Part shown: positions 25,099 to 33,558 of the stretch, piece after piece | How the letters are laid out: every line of letters starts with the position of its first letter | How positions within the stretch are numbered: the stretch's first letter is position 1 | NCBI RefSeq assembly: GCF_030065535.1 | Contig: NZ_JASJND010000002.1 | Span: 62,001 to 126,000, forward strand | Direction of reading: 5' to 3' | Length of the DNA: 64,000 nucleotides | Source: Microbacterium dauci | Lineage (GTDB): Bacteria > Actinomycetota > Actinomycetes > Actinomycetales > Microbacteriaceae | Translations under genes and position numbers: made by a program | The notes under the pieces: generated by a model | What the model was told of the DNA's origin: nothing | Database searches by the model: none | The model's input: only the letters and a program-made list of their open reading frames with translations

Positions 25099-26081
25099 TC
25101 GTCACGTTCACCGCCAATCCATCGCTCGACCGCACGGTGTCGCTCGCCGAGCCGCTCCGGACGGGCGAGGTGCAGCACGCGCTCGGCGCTCGCGAGGACG
25201 CCGGCGGCAAGGGCATCAACGTCGCGCGAGTGCTCGCCGCGGCCGGAGCGGAGACACTCGCGGTCCTCCCACTCGATCCGGGCGACCCCTTCGGTGCACT
25301 GCTGACGAACGCCGGGGTCGCACACCACGGCGTGCCACTCGCGGGTGTTGTGCGGGCCAACCTCACGATCGCCGACGCCGACGGCGTCACCACGAAGCTG
25401 AATCTTCCGGGAACCGTGCGAACCGACGCGGATGCCGCAGCCATCACCGCAGCCGTGGTCGAGGCGGCCGCGGGAGCCACCTGGCTCGTGCTCGCCGGCT
25501 CGCTCGCACCGGGGCTGCCCGACGGTTTCTACGTCGAGGTCATCCGCGCCGTGCGGTCACGCTGGGGGACCGCCTCGCCGGCGATCGCCGTCGACACCTC
25601 AGGCCCCGCATTGGCGGCGGTCGTTGCGGACGGGCGCCCCGACCTCATCAAACCGAACGACGACGAACTCGCGAGCCTCGTCGGTGCTGCGCTCGACACC
25701 TCGTTGCCGCTCCCCGAAGCGGTCCTTGCCGTCGCGCGCCGTCTCGTCCCCACTCGTGTGGGTGCTGCGCTGGTGACCCTTGGAGCCGACGGTGCAGTCC
25801 TCGTCACCGCCGACGGCGCATGGCACGGGACACCGCCGCCGACCCGCGTACGGAGCACCGTCGGCGCCGGTGACAGCTCGCTCGCGGGGTACTTGCTCGC
25901 AGCGATCGCCGGAGAGACGCCCGCCGACGCACTGCGGAGCGGCATCCGATACGGGTCCGCCGCCGCGGCACTGGACGGCACCGTCGCGCCGACTCCCGAA
26001 GACCTGCCGACCGGCGATGTGCCGGTCGTCCCCCTCGAAACACCGAACACCACCACGACCACCGGAGGTCACCGTGACTGA
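25095..26081 (+). CDS. fruK: 1-phosphofructokinase
   Basis: A 328-residue PfkB-family sugar kinase that phosphorylates fructose 1-phosphate to fructose 1,6-bisphosphate with ATP. Seen: the N-terminal TANPSLDRTVSL, the substrate signature REDAGGKGINVARVLAAAG, LIKPNDDELASLVG and the C-terminal signature STVGAGDSSLAGYL with the catalytic Asp. It overlaps fruR by 4 bp at its start and fruA by 8 bp at its end, so the three genes are translationally coupled. It feeds fructose imported by FruA into glycolysis. Confidence 0.95.
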   Translation: MIVTFTANPSLDRTVSLAEPLRTGEVQHALGAREDAGGKGINVARVLAAAGAETLAVLPLDPGDPFGALLTNAGVAHHGVPLAGVVRANLTIADADGVTTKLNLPGTVRTDADAAAITAAVVEAAAGATWLVLAGSLAPGLPDGFYVEVIRAVRSRWGTASPAIAVDTSGPALAAVVADGRPDLIKPNDDELASLVGAALDTSLPLPEAVLAVARRLVPTRVGAALVTLGADGAVLVTADGAWHGTPPPTRVRSTVGAGDSSLAGYLLAAIAGETPADALRSGIRYGSAAAALDGTVAPTPEDLPTGDVPVVPLETPNTTTTTGGHRD

Positions 26082-28116
26082 CATCATCACTGCGGAGCTC
26101 GTCAGCATCGACGAACCGCTCGGCGCCGACAAGCGCGCCGTCATCGAGGCGCTCGCCCAGCGCATCGCCACGCAGGGTCGGGCGAATGACGCCGCGGCCC
26201 TCGCAGCCGACGCCTGGGCCCGCGAAGAGCTCGACGAGACCGGCCTTCCCGGCGGGATCGCGATCCCGCACGCGAAGAGTGCCGCCGTGACGCAGGCGTC
26301 GCTCGCGTTCGCCCGCCTCGTGCCGGGCGTGGACTTCGGCGCCACCGATGGTCCGGCAGACCTCGTCTTCTTGATCGCGGCGCCCGACACGGCCGCCGAG
26401 GAGCACCTGGCGGTGCTGTCGCGTCTCGCTCGCAGCCTCATGCGCGAGGACTTCACCGCCGGTCTCCGCGCGGCGACGAACGCCGACGAGGTGCTCGCGA
26501 TCGTCCGCGGCGCCATCGTCGATGAGCCAGCGACGACGGATGCCGCTCCGGCGACCCGCCGTGAAGCCGCCGCCGCCGCGGCATCGACGACCTCGACCGA
26601 GGCCCGTCCGGTCCGTATCGTCGCCGTCACCGCGTGCGCCACCGGCATCGCCCACACCTTCATGGCCGCAGACGCCCTCACCGCCGCGGGCGCCGCGGCC
26701 GGCGTCGACCTCGTCGTCGAGCCGCAGGGTTCGAGCGGCTACAAGGCCATCGACCAGGCCATCATCGACGACGCCGATGCGGTGATCTTCGCCGTGGACG
26801 TCGACGTGCGCGAGCAGCAGCGCTTCGCGGGGAAGCCGGTCGTCCGCTCGGGCGTGAAGCGCGGCATCGAGCAGCCCGCCCAGCTCATCGCCGAGGCGAC
26901 CGCCGCGGCATCCGATCCGAAGGCCACTCGGGTGAGCGGCACCGCGGCTGTCGCGTCTGCAGAAGCGGCTGCGCGCCCGTCGCTCGGTGGCAGCGTCAAG
27001 CGGGCGCTTCTCACCGGCGTCAGCTACATGATCCCGTTCGTCGCCGGTGGTGGTCTGCTGATCGCGCTCGGCTTCCTGCTCGGTGGCTACAACGTCACGG
27101 ACAACGCGCAGAACGTCGTCCTCGGCAACTCGCTGTGGAACCTTCCCACCGAGAACATCACCTCGCCGATGGGTCCGCTGGGCCAGTACCTCGGCTCGGT
27201 CGCGTTCATCATCGGTAACGCCTCGATGGCGTTCCTCGTCCCCGCCCTCGCCGGGTACATCGCGTACGGCCTCGCCGACCGCCCTGGCATCGCGCCCGGT
27301 TTCGTCGCCGGTTCGGTGGCCGGGCTCATGGGCGCCGGCTTCATCGGCGGCATCGTCGGCGGTCTCCTCGCCGGCCTTGCCGGATGGTGGCTGAACAGCC
27401 TTGACACCCCGCGCTGGCTTCGTGGACTTATGCCGGTCGTGATCATCCCGCTGCTCGCCTCGATCTTCGCGTCGGGCCTCATGCTGCTCGTCCTCGGTGG
27501 GCCGATCGCCTGGCTCATGACCGTGCTCACGACCTGGCTGAGCGGCCTGACGGGCGCCGGGGTCATCATCCTCGGTGTCGTGCTCGGCCTCATGATGTGC
27601 TTCGACCTGGGTGGACCCATCAACAAGGTCGCCTACGGCTTCGCGACCGCGAACCTGGCGGCGGGCATCGCCGGCGACGACCGCTACCTCCAGATCATGG
27701 CCGCGGTCATGGCCGCGGGTATGGTGCCGCCGCTCGCGATGGCGCTCGCCTCGACCGTGCTCGGGCGGAAGCTCTTCACCGGTGCGGAGCGTGAGAACGG
27801 CAAGGCGGCGTGGCTCCTCGGCGCAGCGTTCATCTCCGAGGGCGCGATCCCGTTTGCCGCAGCCGACGTGTTCCGTGTGATCCCGGCCGCAATGGTCGGC
27901 GGCGCAGTGACGGGTGCACTATCGATGTTCTTCGCGGTGACCGCGAAGGCCCCGCACGGCGGTGTGTTCGTCTTCTTCGCGATCGAGAACTTCTGGCTCT
28001 GGGCGCTGTCCATCGCGGTCGGCACCATCGTCAGCGCCGTGCTCGTCGTCGTCCTGAAGCGCTTCGCTCGCCGTACCCCGGTCGCCGAGATCCCGGCGGC
28101 CGCCGTCACCGTCTGA
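26074..28116 (+). CDS. fruA: PTS fructose transporter, EIIABC fusion
   Basis: A 680-residue multidomain PTS permease that imports fructose as fructose 1-phosphate. Domains in order: EIIA (1-150, phospho-His in GGIAIPHAKS, His66), a linker rich in Ala/Thr, EIIB (about 179-280, phospho-Cys in VTACATGIAHTF, Cys188) and membrane EIIC (about 330-665, beginning KRALLTGVSYMIPFVAGGG). The GTG at 26074, preceded by GGAGG, overlaps fruK by 8 bp. The domain order A-B-C differs from E. coli, where IIA is a separate FruB. It receives phosphate from HPr, encoded just downstream. Confidence 0.95.
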   Translation: MTDIITAELVSIDEPLGADKRAVIEALAQRIATQGRANDAAALAADAWAREELDETGLPGGIAIPHAKSAAVTQASLAFARLVPGVDFGATDGPADLVFLIAAPDTAAEEHLAVLSRLARSLMREDFTAGLRAATNADEVLAIVRGAIVDEPATTDAAPATRREAAAAAASTTSTEARPVRIVAVTACATGIAHTFMAADALTAAGAAAGVDLVVEPQGSSGYKAIDQAIIDDADAVIFAVDVDVREQQRFAGKPVVRSGVKRGIEQPAQLIAEATAAASDPKATRVSGTAAVASAEAAARPSLGGSVKRALLTGVSYMIPFVAGGGLLIALGFLLGGYNVTDNAQNVVLGNSLWNLPTENITSPMGPLGQYLGSVAFIIGNASMAFLVPALAGYIAYGLADRPGIAPGFVAGSVAGLMGAGFIGGIVGGLLAGLAGWWLNSLDTPRWLRGLMPVVIIPLLASIFASGLMLLVLGGPIAWLMTVLTTWLSGLTGAGVIILGVVLGLMMCFDLGGPINKVAYGFATANLAAGIAGDDRYLQIMAAVMAAGMVPPLAMALASTVLGRKLFTGAERENGKAAWLLGAAFISEGAIPFAAADVFRVIPAAMVGGAVTGALSMFFAVTAKAPHGGVFVFFAIENFWLWALSIAVGTIVSAVLVVVLKRFARRTPVAEIPAAAVTV

Positions 28117-28202
28117 CCTTTTCGGGCAGACTTGAACCCAAGGCGACCTCGCGGCCGCATCGCGATCCCGCGTCGTCGCAGCACACCCCTAGGAGGAACC
28201 CC

Positions 28203-28469
28203 ATGGCCGAACGGACCGCAACCGTCGCGAGCAGCTCCGGACTGCACGCCCGTCCCGCGAAGCTCTTCGTGCAGGCAGTGAAGGAGACGGGCATCCCTGT
28301 CACCATCGCGGTCCCCGGTGGCCCCGACCTCAACGCCGGCAGCATCCTGACCCTCATGGGTCTGGGCGCCACCAAGGGCACGGTCGTCACCATCAAGGCC
28401 GAGGGCGAGGGCGCCGATGCTGCGCTCGACGGGCTCGTCGCCTTCCTCGAGACCGACCACGACGCCTGA
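28203..28469 (+). CDS. ptsH: phosphocarrier protein HPr
   Basis: An 88-residue HPr that relays phosphate from enzyme I to EIIA domains. The active-site GLHARPA with His15 is present, and the regulatory region NAGSILTLMGLGATKG contains a Ser near the usual position 46. ATG 28203 is preceded by AGGAGGA. It lies 86 bp after fruA, so it may be co-transcribed or use a promoter in the gap. Enzyme I is not in the window. Confidence 0.96.
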   Translation: MAERTATVASSSGLHARPAKLFVQAVKETGIPVTIAVPGGPDLNAGSILTLMGLGATKGTVVTIKAEGEGADAALDGLVAFLETDHDA

Positions 28470-28488
28470 TCGCACGGTCGACCGAATG

Positions 28489-28523
28489 ACGGATGCCGCG
28501 GGGTGAACCCCCGCGGCATCCGT
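28489..28523 (+). terminator. hairpin after ptsH
   Basis: A 15-bp perfect stem ACGGATGCCGCGGGG / CCCCGCGGCATCCGT with a 5-nt loop, 19 bp after the ptsH stop. No T-run follows, a common form in GC-rich genomes. It is convergent with the hydrolase gene. Confidence 0.7.
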
Positions 28524-28543
28524 CGTTGTGCGTCGAGTACAGC

Positions 28544-29182
28544 TCAGGCGTCGACGGACTCCGTCGCCTCGAGGTCGAGGAACTCGCCGCCGCCCTGCTC
28601 GGTCGCCCAGCGAAGTCGGGACCGGTGCATGTCGAGGCCGATCCGGGAGAGCGTCATGTCGTGGGTGCCGAACGCGCGCGCGGGGCGGACGGCGAGTACG
28701 AAGTCCATCGCCTCGCCGATCTTCAACCACGGCGCCCCAACGGGCGCGGCGAGCAGGGCGACATCCCGGTCGCCGGGCACCGCGTAGGAGTCACCCGGGT
28801 AGTACAGCGTCTCGTTCACCAGCACGCCGACGTTCTCGATGGTGGGGATCGACGCGTGGATCACATTGTGGGTGCCGCCGAAGAACTCGAGCCGGAACGG
28901 GCCGACCTCGATCGCCTCGCCGGGCGCCACGACGGTGATGTCGAACTCGGATGCCGCGGCGGCAACCCCGGCCGGCCCGAAGATCGGCGTGCCGGGAGCG
29001 GCGGCGAGCAGCTGCTCGAGGTGCTTCGGCGTCCAGTGGTCGGGGTGCTCGTGCGTGAGGACGACGGCCGCCAGCTCGGAGAGATCGTCGAGGGGGAGGG
29101 TGAACCCGCCGGGATCGATGATGAGGGTCTTCCCGCCGGTCTCCAGACGCAAGCAGGCATGTTCGTGCTTCGTGACGCGCAT
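28544..29182 (-). CDS. metallo-beta-lactamase-fold hydrolase
   Basis: A 212-residue MBL-fold protein of the UlaG-like group. The metal motif HxHxDH is THEHPDHW at about 43-50. Further ligands are plausible at FGGTHNVIH, YYPGDS (Asp) and GTHD near the C-terminus. I chose the start at 29182 (MRVTKHEHACLRL), which matches the family N-terminus; the upstream in-frame extension is not similar. It may be a lactonase or phosphoesterase, but the substrate is unknown. It faces the HPr gene and is divergent from tRNA-Glu. Confidence 0.85.
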   Translation of the reverse strand: MRVTKHEHACLRLETGGKTLIIDPGGFTLPLDDLSELAAVVLTHEHPDHWTPKHLEQLLAAAPGTPIFGPAGVAAAASEFDITVVAPGEAIEVGPFRLEFFGGTHNVIHASIPTIENVGVLVNETLYYPGDSYAVPGDRDVALLAAPVGAPWLKIGEAMDFVLAVRPARAFGTHDMTLSRIGLDMHRSRLRWATEQGGGEFLDLEATESVDA

Positions 29183-29253
29183 GCGTTCAGTCAACCGAGG
29201 TGACCTCTCCCGGGCAAGCGACGCGCCCGGACGCACGAAAGCGGCGCCCGATT

Positions 29254-29282
29254 TTGTTTCTCCATCGACGCCGTGGCATACT
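29254..29282 (+). promoter_or_regulatory. promoter of tRNA-Glu
   Basis: TTGTTT (29254-29259) and CATACT (29277-29282) with a 17-bp spacer, 43 bp before the mature tRNA. Confidence 0.6.
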
Positions 29283-29324
29283 TTTACGGTTGCCTCCGGA
29301 GCCCGGGGGTCAGCGAAAAAGTAC

Positions 29325-29400
29325 GGCCCCATCGTATAGCGGCCTAGTACGCCGCCCTCTCACGGCGGTAACGCGGGTTCGAATCCCGCTGGGGTCACCA
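29325..29400 (+). tRNA. tRNA-Glu (CTC anticodon)
   Basis: A 76-nt cloverleaf with encoded CCA. The acceptor GGCCCCA pairs with TGGGGTC (one G-U). The anticodon stem CCGCC/GGCGG holds loop CTCTCAC with anticodon CTC, and the T-arm is GCGGG-TTCGAAT-CCCGC. It is followed by a terminator 3 bp later. Confidence 0.96.
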
Positions 29401-29403
29401 ACA

Positions 29404-29436
29404 CGAAACCCCCGACCATCACGGTCGGGGGTTTCG
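29404..29436 (+). terminator. terminator of tRNA-Glu
   Basis: A 14-bp stem CGAAACCCCCGACC / GGTCGGGGGTTTCG with a 5-nt loop. Its mirror form could also end transcription of the DUF4349 gene from the other side. Confidence 0.85.
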
Positions 29437-29458
29437 TCGTTTCAGGGCTGAGCGTCCC

Positions 29459-30568
29459 TCACTCGACCTCGGCCGACGCGCTGTCCACGTGACTGCGGCG
29501 ACGCCGAACTGCACGCACGATCACGGTGACCAGCACCACGGCGATGCCGATCGCAACCAGCCATGGGAGCAGGAACCCGAGTCCGATGACGATGCCGTTC
29601 ACCGTCGCGACGAGGGTGTTCCAGCCGGCACCGAGACCGTCGCCGAACCCGGTCGGGTCAGCGGCGACGACGGGTGCGGGCTCGGTGAGCCAGACGGTGA
29701 GGCTCGACAGGGCGACCTGGTCGTCGAGCACGGCGAGCTGCCCGCGCAGCGAGTCGAGCTCGGCCTGGCGTTCGGCGAGAGCGTCTTCGGCCGTCAGGAG
29801 ATCCGCCGTCGACGCGGCATCCGCCATCAGTTCGCGGAGCCGGTCCACCGACGCCTCGAGCGCGGCGACGCGTGCCCGCAAGTCGACGACCTCCGTCGTG
29901 ACGTCGGCGCGATGGATCTCCGACGAGCGCACCTCGCCGATGCTCGCGAGCGCGGTGGTCACCTCGGTCAGCTGAGCTGCCGGGACGCGCACAGTGATCC
30001 ACGCGTCGCCGCCGTACGGTTCCATCGCCATGTCACCGGCGGACTCGTCGGCGATTCCCTCCGCGCGTTGCAGGCTGAGCGACTCGACATATCCGCCGGC
30101 ATCGGTTGCGAGTGCCGTGATGCGATCGGATGCCGCGGCGGCATCCGTCGTCTCCAGCGTGACGGACGCCGTGGCGATCACCTCGCGCCCTGCTGACTCC
30201 TCTTCGGCGGGCGCCTCGGCTCCGCCTGCGGACCCCTCGTACACGCTCGCGCCTTCATCGCCCGTGGACAGGTCGCCGTCGGCCGGACCGGACATCTCCT
30301 GGCCCACCGCGGGCTCCGCCGCGCTGTCTGCCGCGCCGGTCGAGGACCCGCCGAGCCCCAACCCACCGCTGAGTGCCGGACCGATCACCGCGGCGACGAC
30401 GATGATCGCGGCGGCGGCTCCGGCACCGAGCCACGCGCGACGGCGGCGAGTCCGACGTGCGGTGCCCTGCTGCGCGGCGTCGTGCCGGATGCGGGTGAAG
30501 AGCTCGCGCTCGATCGCGTCGAGTCGCGCGGCACTGAGCTCAGGGAGCTCGAGCTGATCGGTGTTCAT
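29459..30568 (-). CDS. DUF4349 membrane protein, candidate anti-sigma partner
   Basis: A 369-residue protein with a cytoplasmic N-terminus of about 45 residues (RLDAIERELFTRIRHDAA, then a basic RRTRRRR stop-transfer), a TM at about 47-68, an extracellular linker rich in Gly/Ala/Glu, the DUF4349 domain with a coiled-coil (about 235-280), a second TM at about 325-350 and a basic tail. Its ATG overlaps the stop of the ECF sigma gene (ATGA). This coupling and topology suggest it restrains the sigma factor at the membrane. That is inference; DUF4349 itself has no assigned reaction. Confidence 0.8.
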   Translation of the reverse strand: MNTDQLELPELSAARLDAIERELFTRIRHDAAQQGTARRTRRRRAWLGAGAAAAIIVVAAVIGPALSGGLGLGGSSTGAADSAAEPAVGQEMSGPADGDLSTGDEGASVYEGSAGGAEAPAEEESAGREVIATASVTLETTDAAAASDRITALATDAGGYVESLSLQRAEGIADESAGDMAMEPYGGDAWITVRVPAAQLTEVTTALASIGEVRSSEIHRADVTTEVVDLRARVAALEASVDRLRELMADAASTADLLTAEDALAERQAELDSLRGQLAVLDDQVALSSLTVWLTEPAPVVAADPTGFGDGLGAGWNTLVATVNGIVIGLGFLLPWLVAIGIAVVLVTVIVRAVRRRRSHVDSASAEVE

Positions 30569-31125
30569 GTTCCCTCCGGTTCGACGACCGCGCGGAGGCG
30601 GGTGCGGATGCGGGAGAGACGATTCCGGACGACGGCGTGTGAGACGCCGAGTTGCTCGGCGGCGGCCTGGTAGGCGTACCCCTCCGTCGCGCAGAGCCGG
30701 AACACCTCCTGGTCGAGACTCGACAGCGTGCCGAGCTCGTCGACGATCCGGTCTGCGAGCGCCTGCGTGATGACCTGTTCCTCGACATCGACGGTCGAGG
30801 GGAGCGCCTCGTCCAGGGCGGCCGCGGTGTGGGTTCGGTCGCGTCGCTGCCGTCGGATCCGGTTCGCGCTCTGGAACCTGCAGATCGTCACCAGCCAGGG
30901 GAGGAGCGACTCACTGACGAGGTCGAGCGAGCCGATCTTGCGCCACGCTGCCAGGAAGGTCTCCTGCATGACGTCCTCCGCATCCGCCGTGTTGCCGACG
31001 AGGCCGTGCGCGATCCAGTAGACCGGCCGCGCGTAGGCGCGGAAGATCTCGCGGAATGCCGTTTCGCTGCCGCCGGCAGCGGCAGCGACCAGTTCCGCGT
31101 CGGTGCGTTCGACCGCATCGCCCAT
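30565..31125 (-). CDS. ECF-type RNA polymerase sigma factor
   Basis: A 186-residue group IV sigma factor. Region 2 (about 22-92) contains the core- and -10-contacting stretch AEDVMQETFLAAWRKIGSL and WLVTICRFQSANRIRRQRR. Region 4 (about 125-178) contains DQEVFRLCATEGYAYQAAAEQLGVSHAVVRNRLSRIR, a -35-binding helix-turn-helix. I chose ATG 31125 (MGDAVERTDAEL). It is followed, with a 4-bp overlap, by the DUF4349 membrane protein, the likely signal partner. The regulon is unknown. Confidence 0.9.
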   Translation of the reverse strand: MGDAVERTDAELVAAAAGGSETAFREIFRAYARPVYWIAHGLVGNTADAEDVMQETFLAAWRKIGSLDLVSESLLPWLVTICRFQSANRIRRQRRDRTHTAAALDEALPSTVDVEEQVITQALADRIVDELGTLSSLDQEVFRLCATEGYAYQAAAEQLGVSHAVVRNRLSRIRTRLRAVVEPEGT

Positions 31126-31210
31126 CGGGTCCTCAATCGTTCTCTCGGCAGGGGAGTGTCGGTATCGGGGTGATCGTCTCACATCGCCTCGCCCGGTACG
31201 ATTGATGATC

Positions 31211-31306
31211 GAGAGGGAGTATCCCGTCCTCGCGCGTCCGTCATCACGACCTCCCTCTGCGGTAGTCCGGGCGCGCGCCGCCGACACCGGCGGGGGAGAG
31301 ACTCTC
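31211..31306 (+). ncRNA. probable yybP-ykoY (manganese) riboswitch upstream of terC
   Basis: The closing stem GAGAG (31211-31215) pairs with CTCTC (31302-31306). Inside are elements resembling the yybP-ykoY class: GGGAGTATCCC right after the 5' strand, CGTCATCACG, and CACCGGCGGGGGAGAGACT before the 3' strand. A TACGAT -10 element lies at 31197-31202. The class senses Mn2+ and commonly precedes TerC/Alx/MntP membrane proteins, as here, which supports the assignment. I did not compute a covariance score. Confidence 0.65.
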
Positions 31307-31331
31307 GGCATCCTCCTCGTGAAAGGCTCGT

Positions 31332-32405
31332 ATGGAGCTCCCTGTCGCCTTCGAGGTCGGTTCGCTCGTCGTCCTGACCCTGATCCTCGTCGCCGATCTG
31401 CTGCTGATCATCAAGCGCCCCCACATCCCCTCGACGAAGGAATCGTCGCTTTGGGTCGTGTTCTACGTCACCCTCGCGCTCATCTTCGCGCTGCTGATGT
31501 GGATCTTCGCCGGCGGTGAGTACGCCGGGCAGTTCGTCGCGGGCTGGCTCACCGAGTACAGCCTGTCGATCGACAACCTCTTCGTGTTCGTGCTGATCAT
31601 GAGTCAGTTCTCGGTCCCGCGCGCGGCCCAGCAGAAGGTGCTCATGGTGGGCATCATCATCGCGCTGATCCTGCGAGGCATCTTCATCCTGCTCGGCGCC
31701 GCGATCATCGAGCAGTTCAGCTGGGTGTTCTACCTCTTCGGCGCCTTCCTCATCTACACGGCATGGCGTCAGGCCTTCCCCGGCGAGGAGCACGATGAGG
31801 AAGTGAAGAAGGACAGCTTCGTCGTCCGACTCCTGCGTCGCCGTATCTCCATCAGCGACGAGTACGACGGCGCGAAGGTCCGCACCGTCATCGACGGCAA
31901 GAAGTTCTTCACCCCGATGATCATCGTGTTCGCGGCGCTCGGCATGACCGACCTGCTGTTCGCGATCGACTCGATCCCGGCGATCTTCGGCATCACCCAG
32001 AGCGCGTTCATCGTCTTCACCGCGAACATCTTCGCGCTGATGGGTCTGCGTCAGCTCTACTTCCTGCTCGGCGGCCTGCTCGATCGCCTGAAGTACCTGC
32101 ACTACGGCATCGCGTTCATCCTCGCTTTCATCGGCGTGAAGCTCGTCTTCCACGCGATGCACGAGAACGAGCTGCCGTTCATCAATGGCGGCGAGCACAT
32201 CGAATGGGTGCCGGTCATCAACACGTGGCTCTCGCTCGGTGTCATCATCGCGTCGATGGCCGTCGCCACGATCGCGTCGCTCGTCGCGGTGCGCCGCGAC
32301 GGCCTGCGCGAGCCGGTGCACGCGGCTGCAGCGGTGGCCGACGAGAGGGGTACGCCTGCGTCCGTAGACGGCGACCCCGAGGCATCCAACCGCAGCGACC
32401 ACTGA
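31332..32405 (+). CDS. terC: TerC-family membrane protein (putative Mn2+ exporter)
   Basis: A 357-residue integral membrane protein with about nine TM segments. The TerC hallmarks are acidic residues within membrane segments: SLSIDNLFVFVLIMSQF (about 77-93) and TDLLFAIDSIPAIFGITQ (about 206-223). A cytoplasmic loop (about 150-190) separates the halves, and the C-terminal 35 residues are hydrophilic. Members such as Alx and MeeF export Mn2+, and the riboswitch-like leader upstream supports a manganese role. The start at ATG 31332 follows GAAAGG. Confidence 0.92.
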   Translation: MELPVAFEVGSLVVLTLILVADLLLIIKRPHIPSTKESSLWVVFYVTLALIFALLMWIFAGGEYAGQFVAGWLTEYSLSIDNLFVFVLIMSQFSVPRAAQQKVLMVGIIIALILRGIFILLGAAIIEQFSWVFYLFGAFLIYTAWRQAFPGEEHDEEVKKDSFVVRLLRRRISISDEYDGAKVRTVIDGKKFFTPMIIVFAALGMTDLLFAIDSIPAIFGITQSAFIVFTANIFALMGLRQLYFLLGGLLDRLKYLHYGIAFILAFIGVKLVFHAMHENELPFINGGEHIEWVPVINTWLSLGVIIASMAVATIASLVAVRRDGLREPVHAAAAVADERGTPASVDGDPEASNRSDH

Positions 32406-32408
32406 GTC

Positions 32409-32445
32409 GTAACGCGGGGGCGTATACACTGCGTCCCCGCGTTAC
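32409..32445 (+). terminator. terminator after terC
   Basis: An 11-bp stem GTAACGCGGGG / CCCCGCGTTAC with a 15-nt loop, immediately after the terC stop. It insulates the downstream two-gene cassette from terC transcription. Confidence 0.75.
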
Positions 32446-32535
32446 GCCGCCCCAGGACGCTGTCTGAGCCCTGTGGTTGGCTAGCGGGCGTGATCGAATT
32501 CCGCGAGGTCATGAAGACCTAGATACGATTCGGAT

Positions 32536-33558
32536 GTGAGATATCTCCTTATCGCGCCGTATTCGGGCGTGCAGGTCAACAGGCGGCCGCACGTTGAGTG
32601 GTTGGATATGCCGCCACGTACGTCCAGCGTTTGGGTGGAGGAGCACGTAACAGTCGTTTTCAGAGAAGTTGCAGTTGTCCACGGCTACCGTGTGCTGTTT
32701 CTCGTTGTCGACGTGGCAGACACAAGGCGTGATCTGGATCACCTCGAGATGTTCCTCGACGAGGTGGCGCGGGTCGCAGGTGAAGCGCATTCGAGTGAAG
32801 CTCCCCTCCGCTGGGTAGCGCGTCTGCAGCTCTCGATGGACCATTCTGAGTCCGATGTGTGGCCTGCGGCAGATAGATTGCAGGTCTCTATCGGAGACGG
32901 TGCGTCGCTGGCCATTGGTTGGGGAGGCGGGCGCCTTGACGGCTGGGACGCGCTTGCGCCGAGTATCCACATTGAGATCCTCGCGGGGCTAGCGGAGGCT
33001 CAGGCGCTTTGGTGCGAGTTGGCCGACTTGATGGAGACGGCTCGCGGTGATTTCGACGACCTGTATACGAGTACGTCGGCCGCGGGGGCCCACAAGCGGT
33101 TGGAGAGCCTCGTGCGAGTGAGCGCTGAATTTCAGCGCCACACCTTATCGTGGGGGCAGGTCTCGAATGGCACCCGCATTCGGCCGCGTGCGGTCGCCCG
33201 CGCGACCCTGGCTGCCTGGGACTACCCGGCCACACGGGCGCAGGCAGAGTCGGACATTTCTGCTGCGATGGCGCATGCGCAAGTTGTAGATCAACTCGCT
33301 GTCTCTCGCTATCAGAAGGCGGTCGAAGGAGTGCTCCTTGCGCTTACATTTGTGTCTGCTCTTGGTCTTGTGATCGGCTTGGTTGACCTCTCATTCACCG
33401 TGGTTGGCCAAGGCAGTGCGGGTTCGCAGGGCCGAGGTCTACTCGAAGTCATCCGGTTCTCGGATATTGACGGTGTGCTCATTGGATCCGGAGTCGTGCT
33501 CGCCGTCAGTCTCGTCTCACTTCTAGGCGCTGGCGCGCTCTCGAGGCGATTCAAGTGA
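32536..33558 (+). CDS. two-TM membrane protein of unknown family, partner of HAL-like protein
   Basis: A 340-residue protein with a soluble N-terminal part of about 255 residues and two C-terminal TM segments (about 263-285 and 315-335) separated by a short polar loop. The TM part is preceded by a helical stretch rich in Ala/Gln, an arrangement reminiscent of CorA-like architecture, but I see no GMN motif. No catalytic motif is recognisable. The GTG start has a weak ribosome-binding site. The stop overlaps the next gene's GTG (GTGA). Codon use (AGA, TTA, CTT, ATA-type codons) and lower GC differ from flanking core genes, suggesting transfer. The function is unknown; a membrane anchor or effector is inference. 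Confidence 0.75.
   Translation: MRYLLIAPYSGVQVNRRPHVEWLDMPPRTSSVWVEEHVTVVFREVAVVHGYRVLFLVVDVADTRRDLDHLEMFLDEVARVAGEAHSSEAPLRWVARLQLSMDHSESDVWPAADRLQVSIGDGASLAIGWGGGRLDGWDALAPSIHIEILAGLAEAQALWCELADLMETARGDFDDLYTSTSAAGAHKRLESLVRVSAEFQRHTLSWGQVSNGTRIRPRAVARATLAAWDYPATRAQAESDISAAMAHAQVVDQLAVSRYQKAVEGVLLALTFVSALGLVIGLVDLSFTVVGQGSAGSQGRGLLEVIRFSDIDGVLIGSGVVLAVSLVSLLGAGALSRRFK

Noticed and set aside
31332..32405. terC as evidence of a tellurite-resistance operon
   Set aside because: No terA/B/D/E/Z genes are nearby and the leader resembles a manganese riboswitch.
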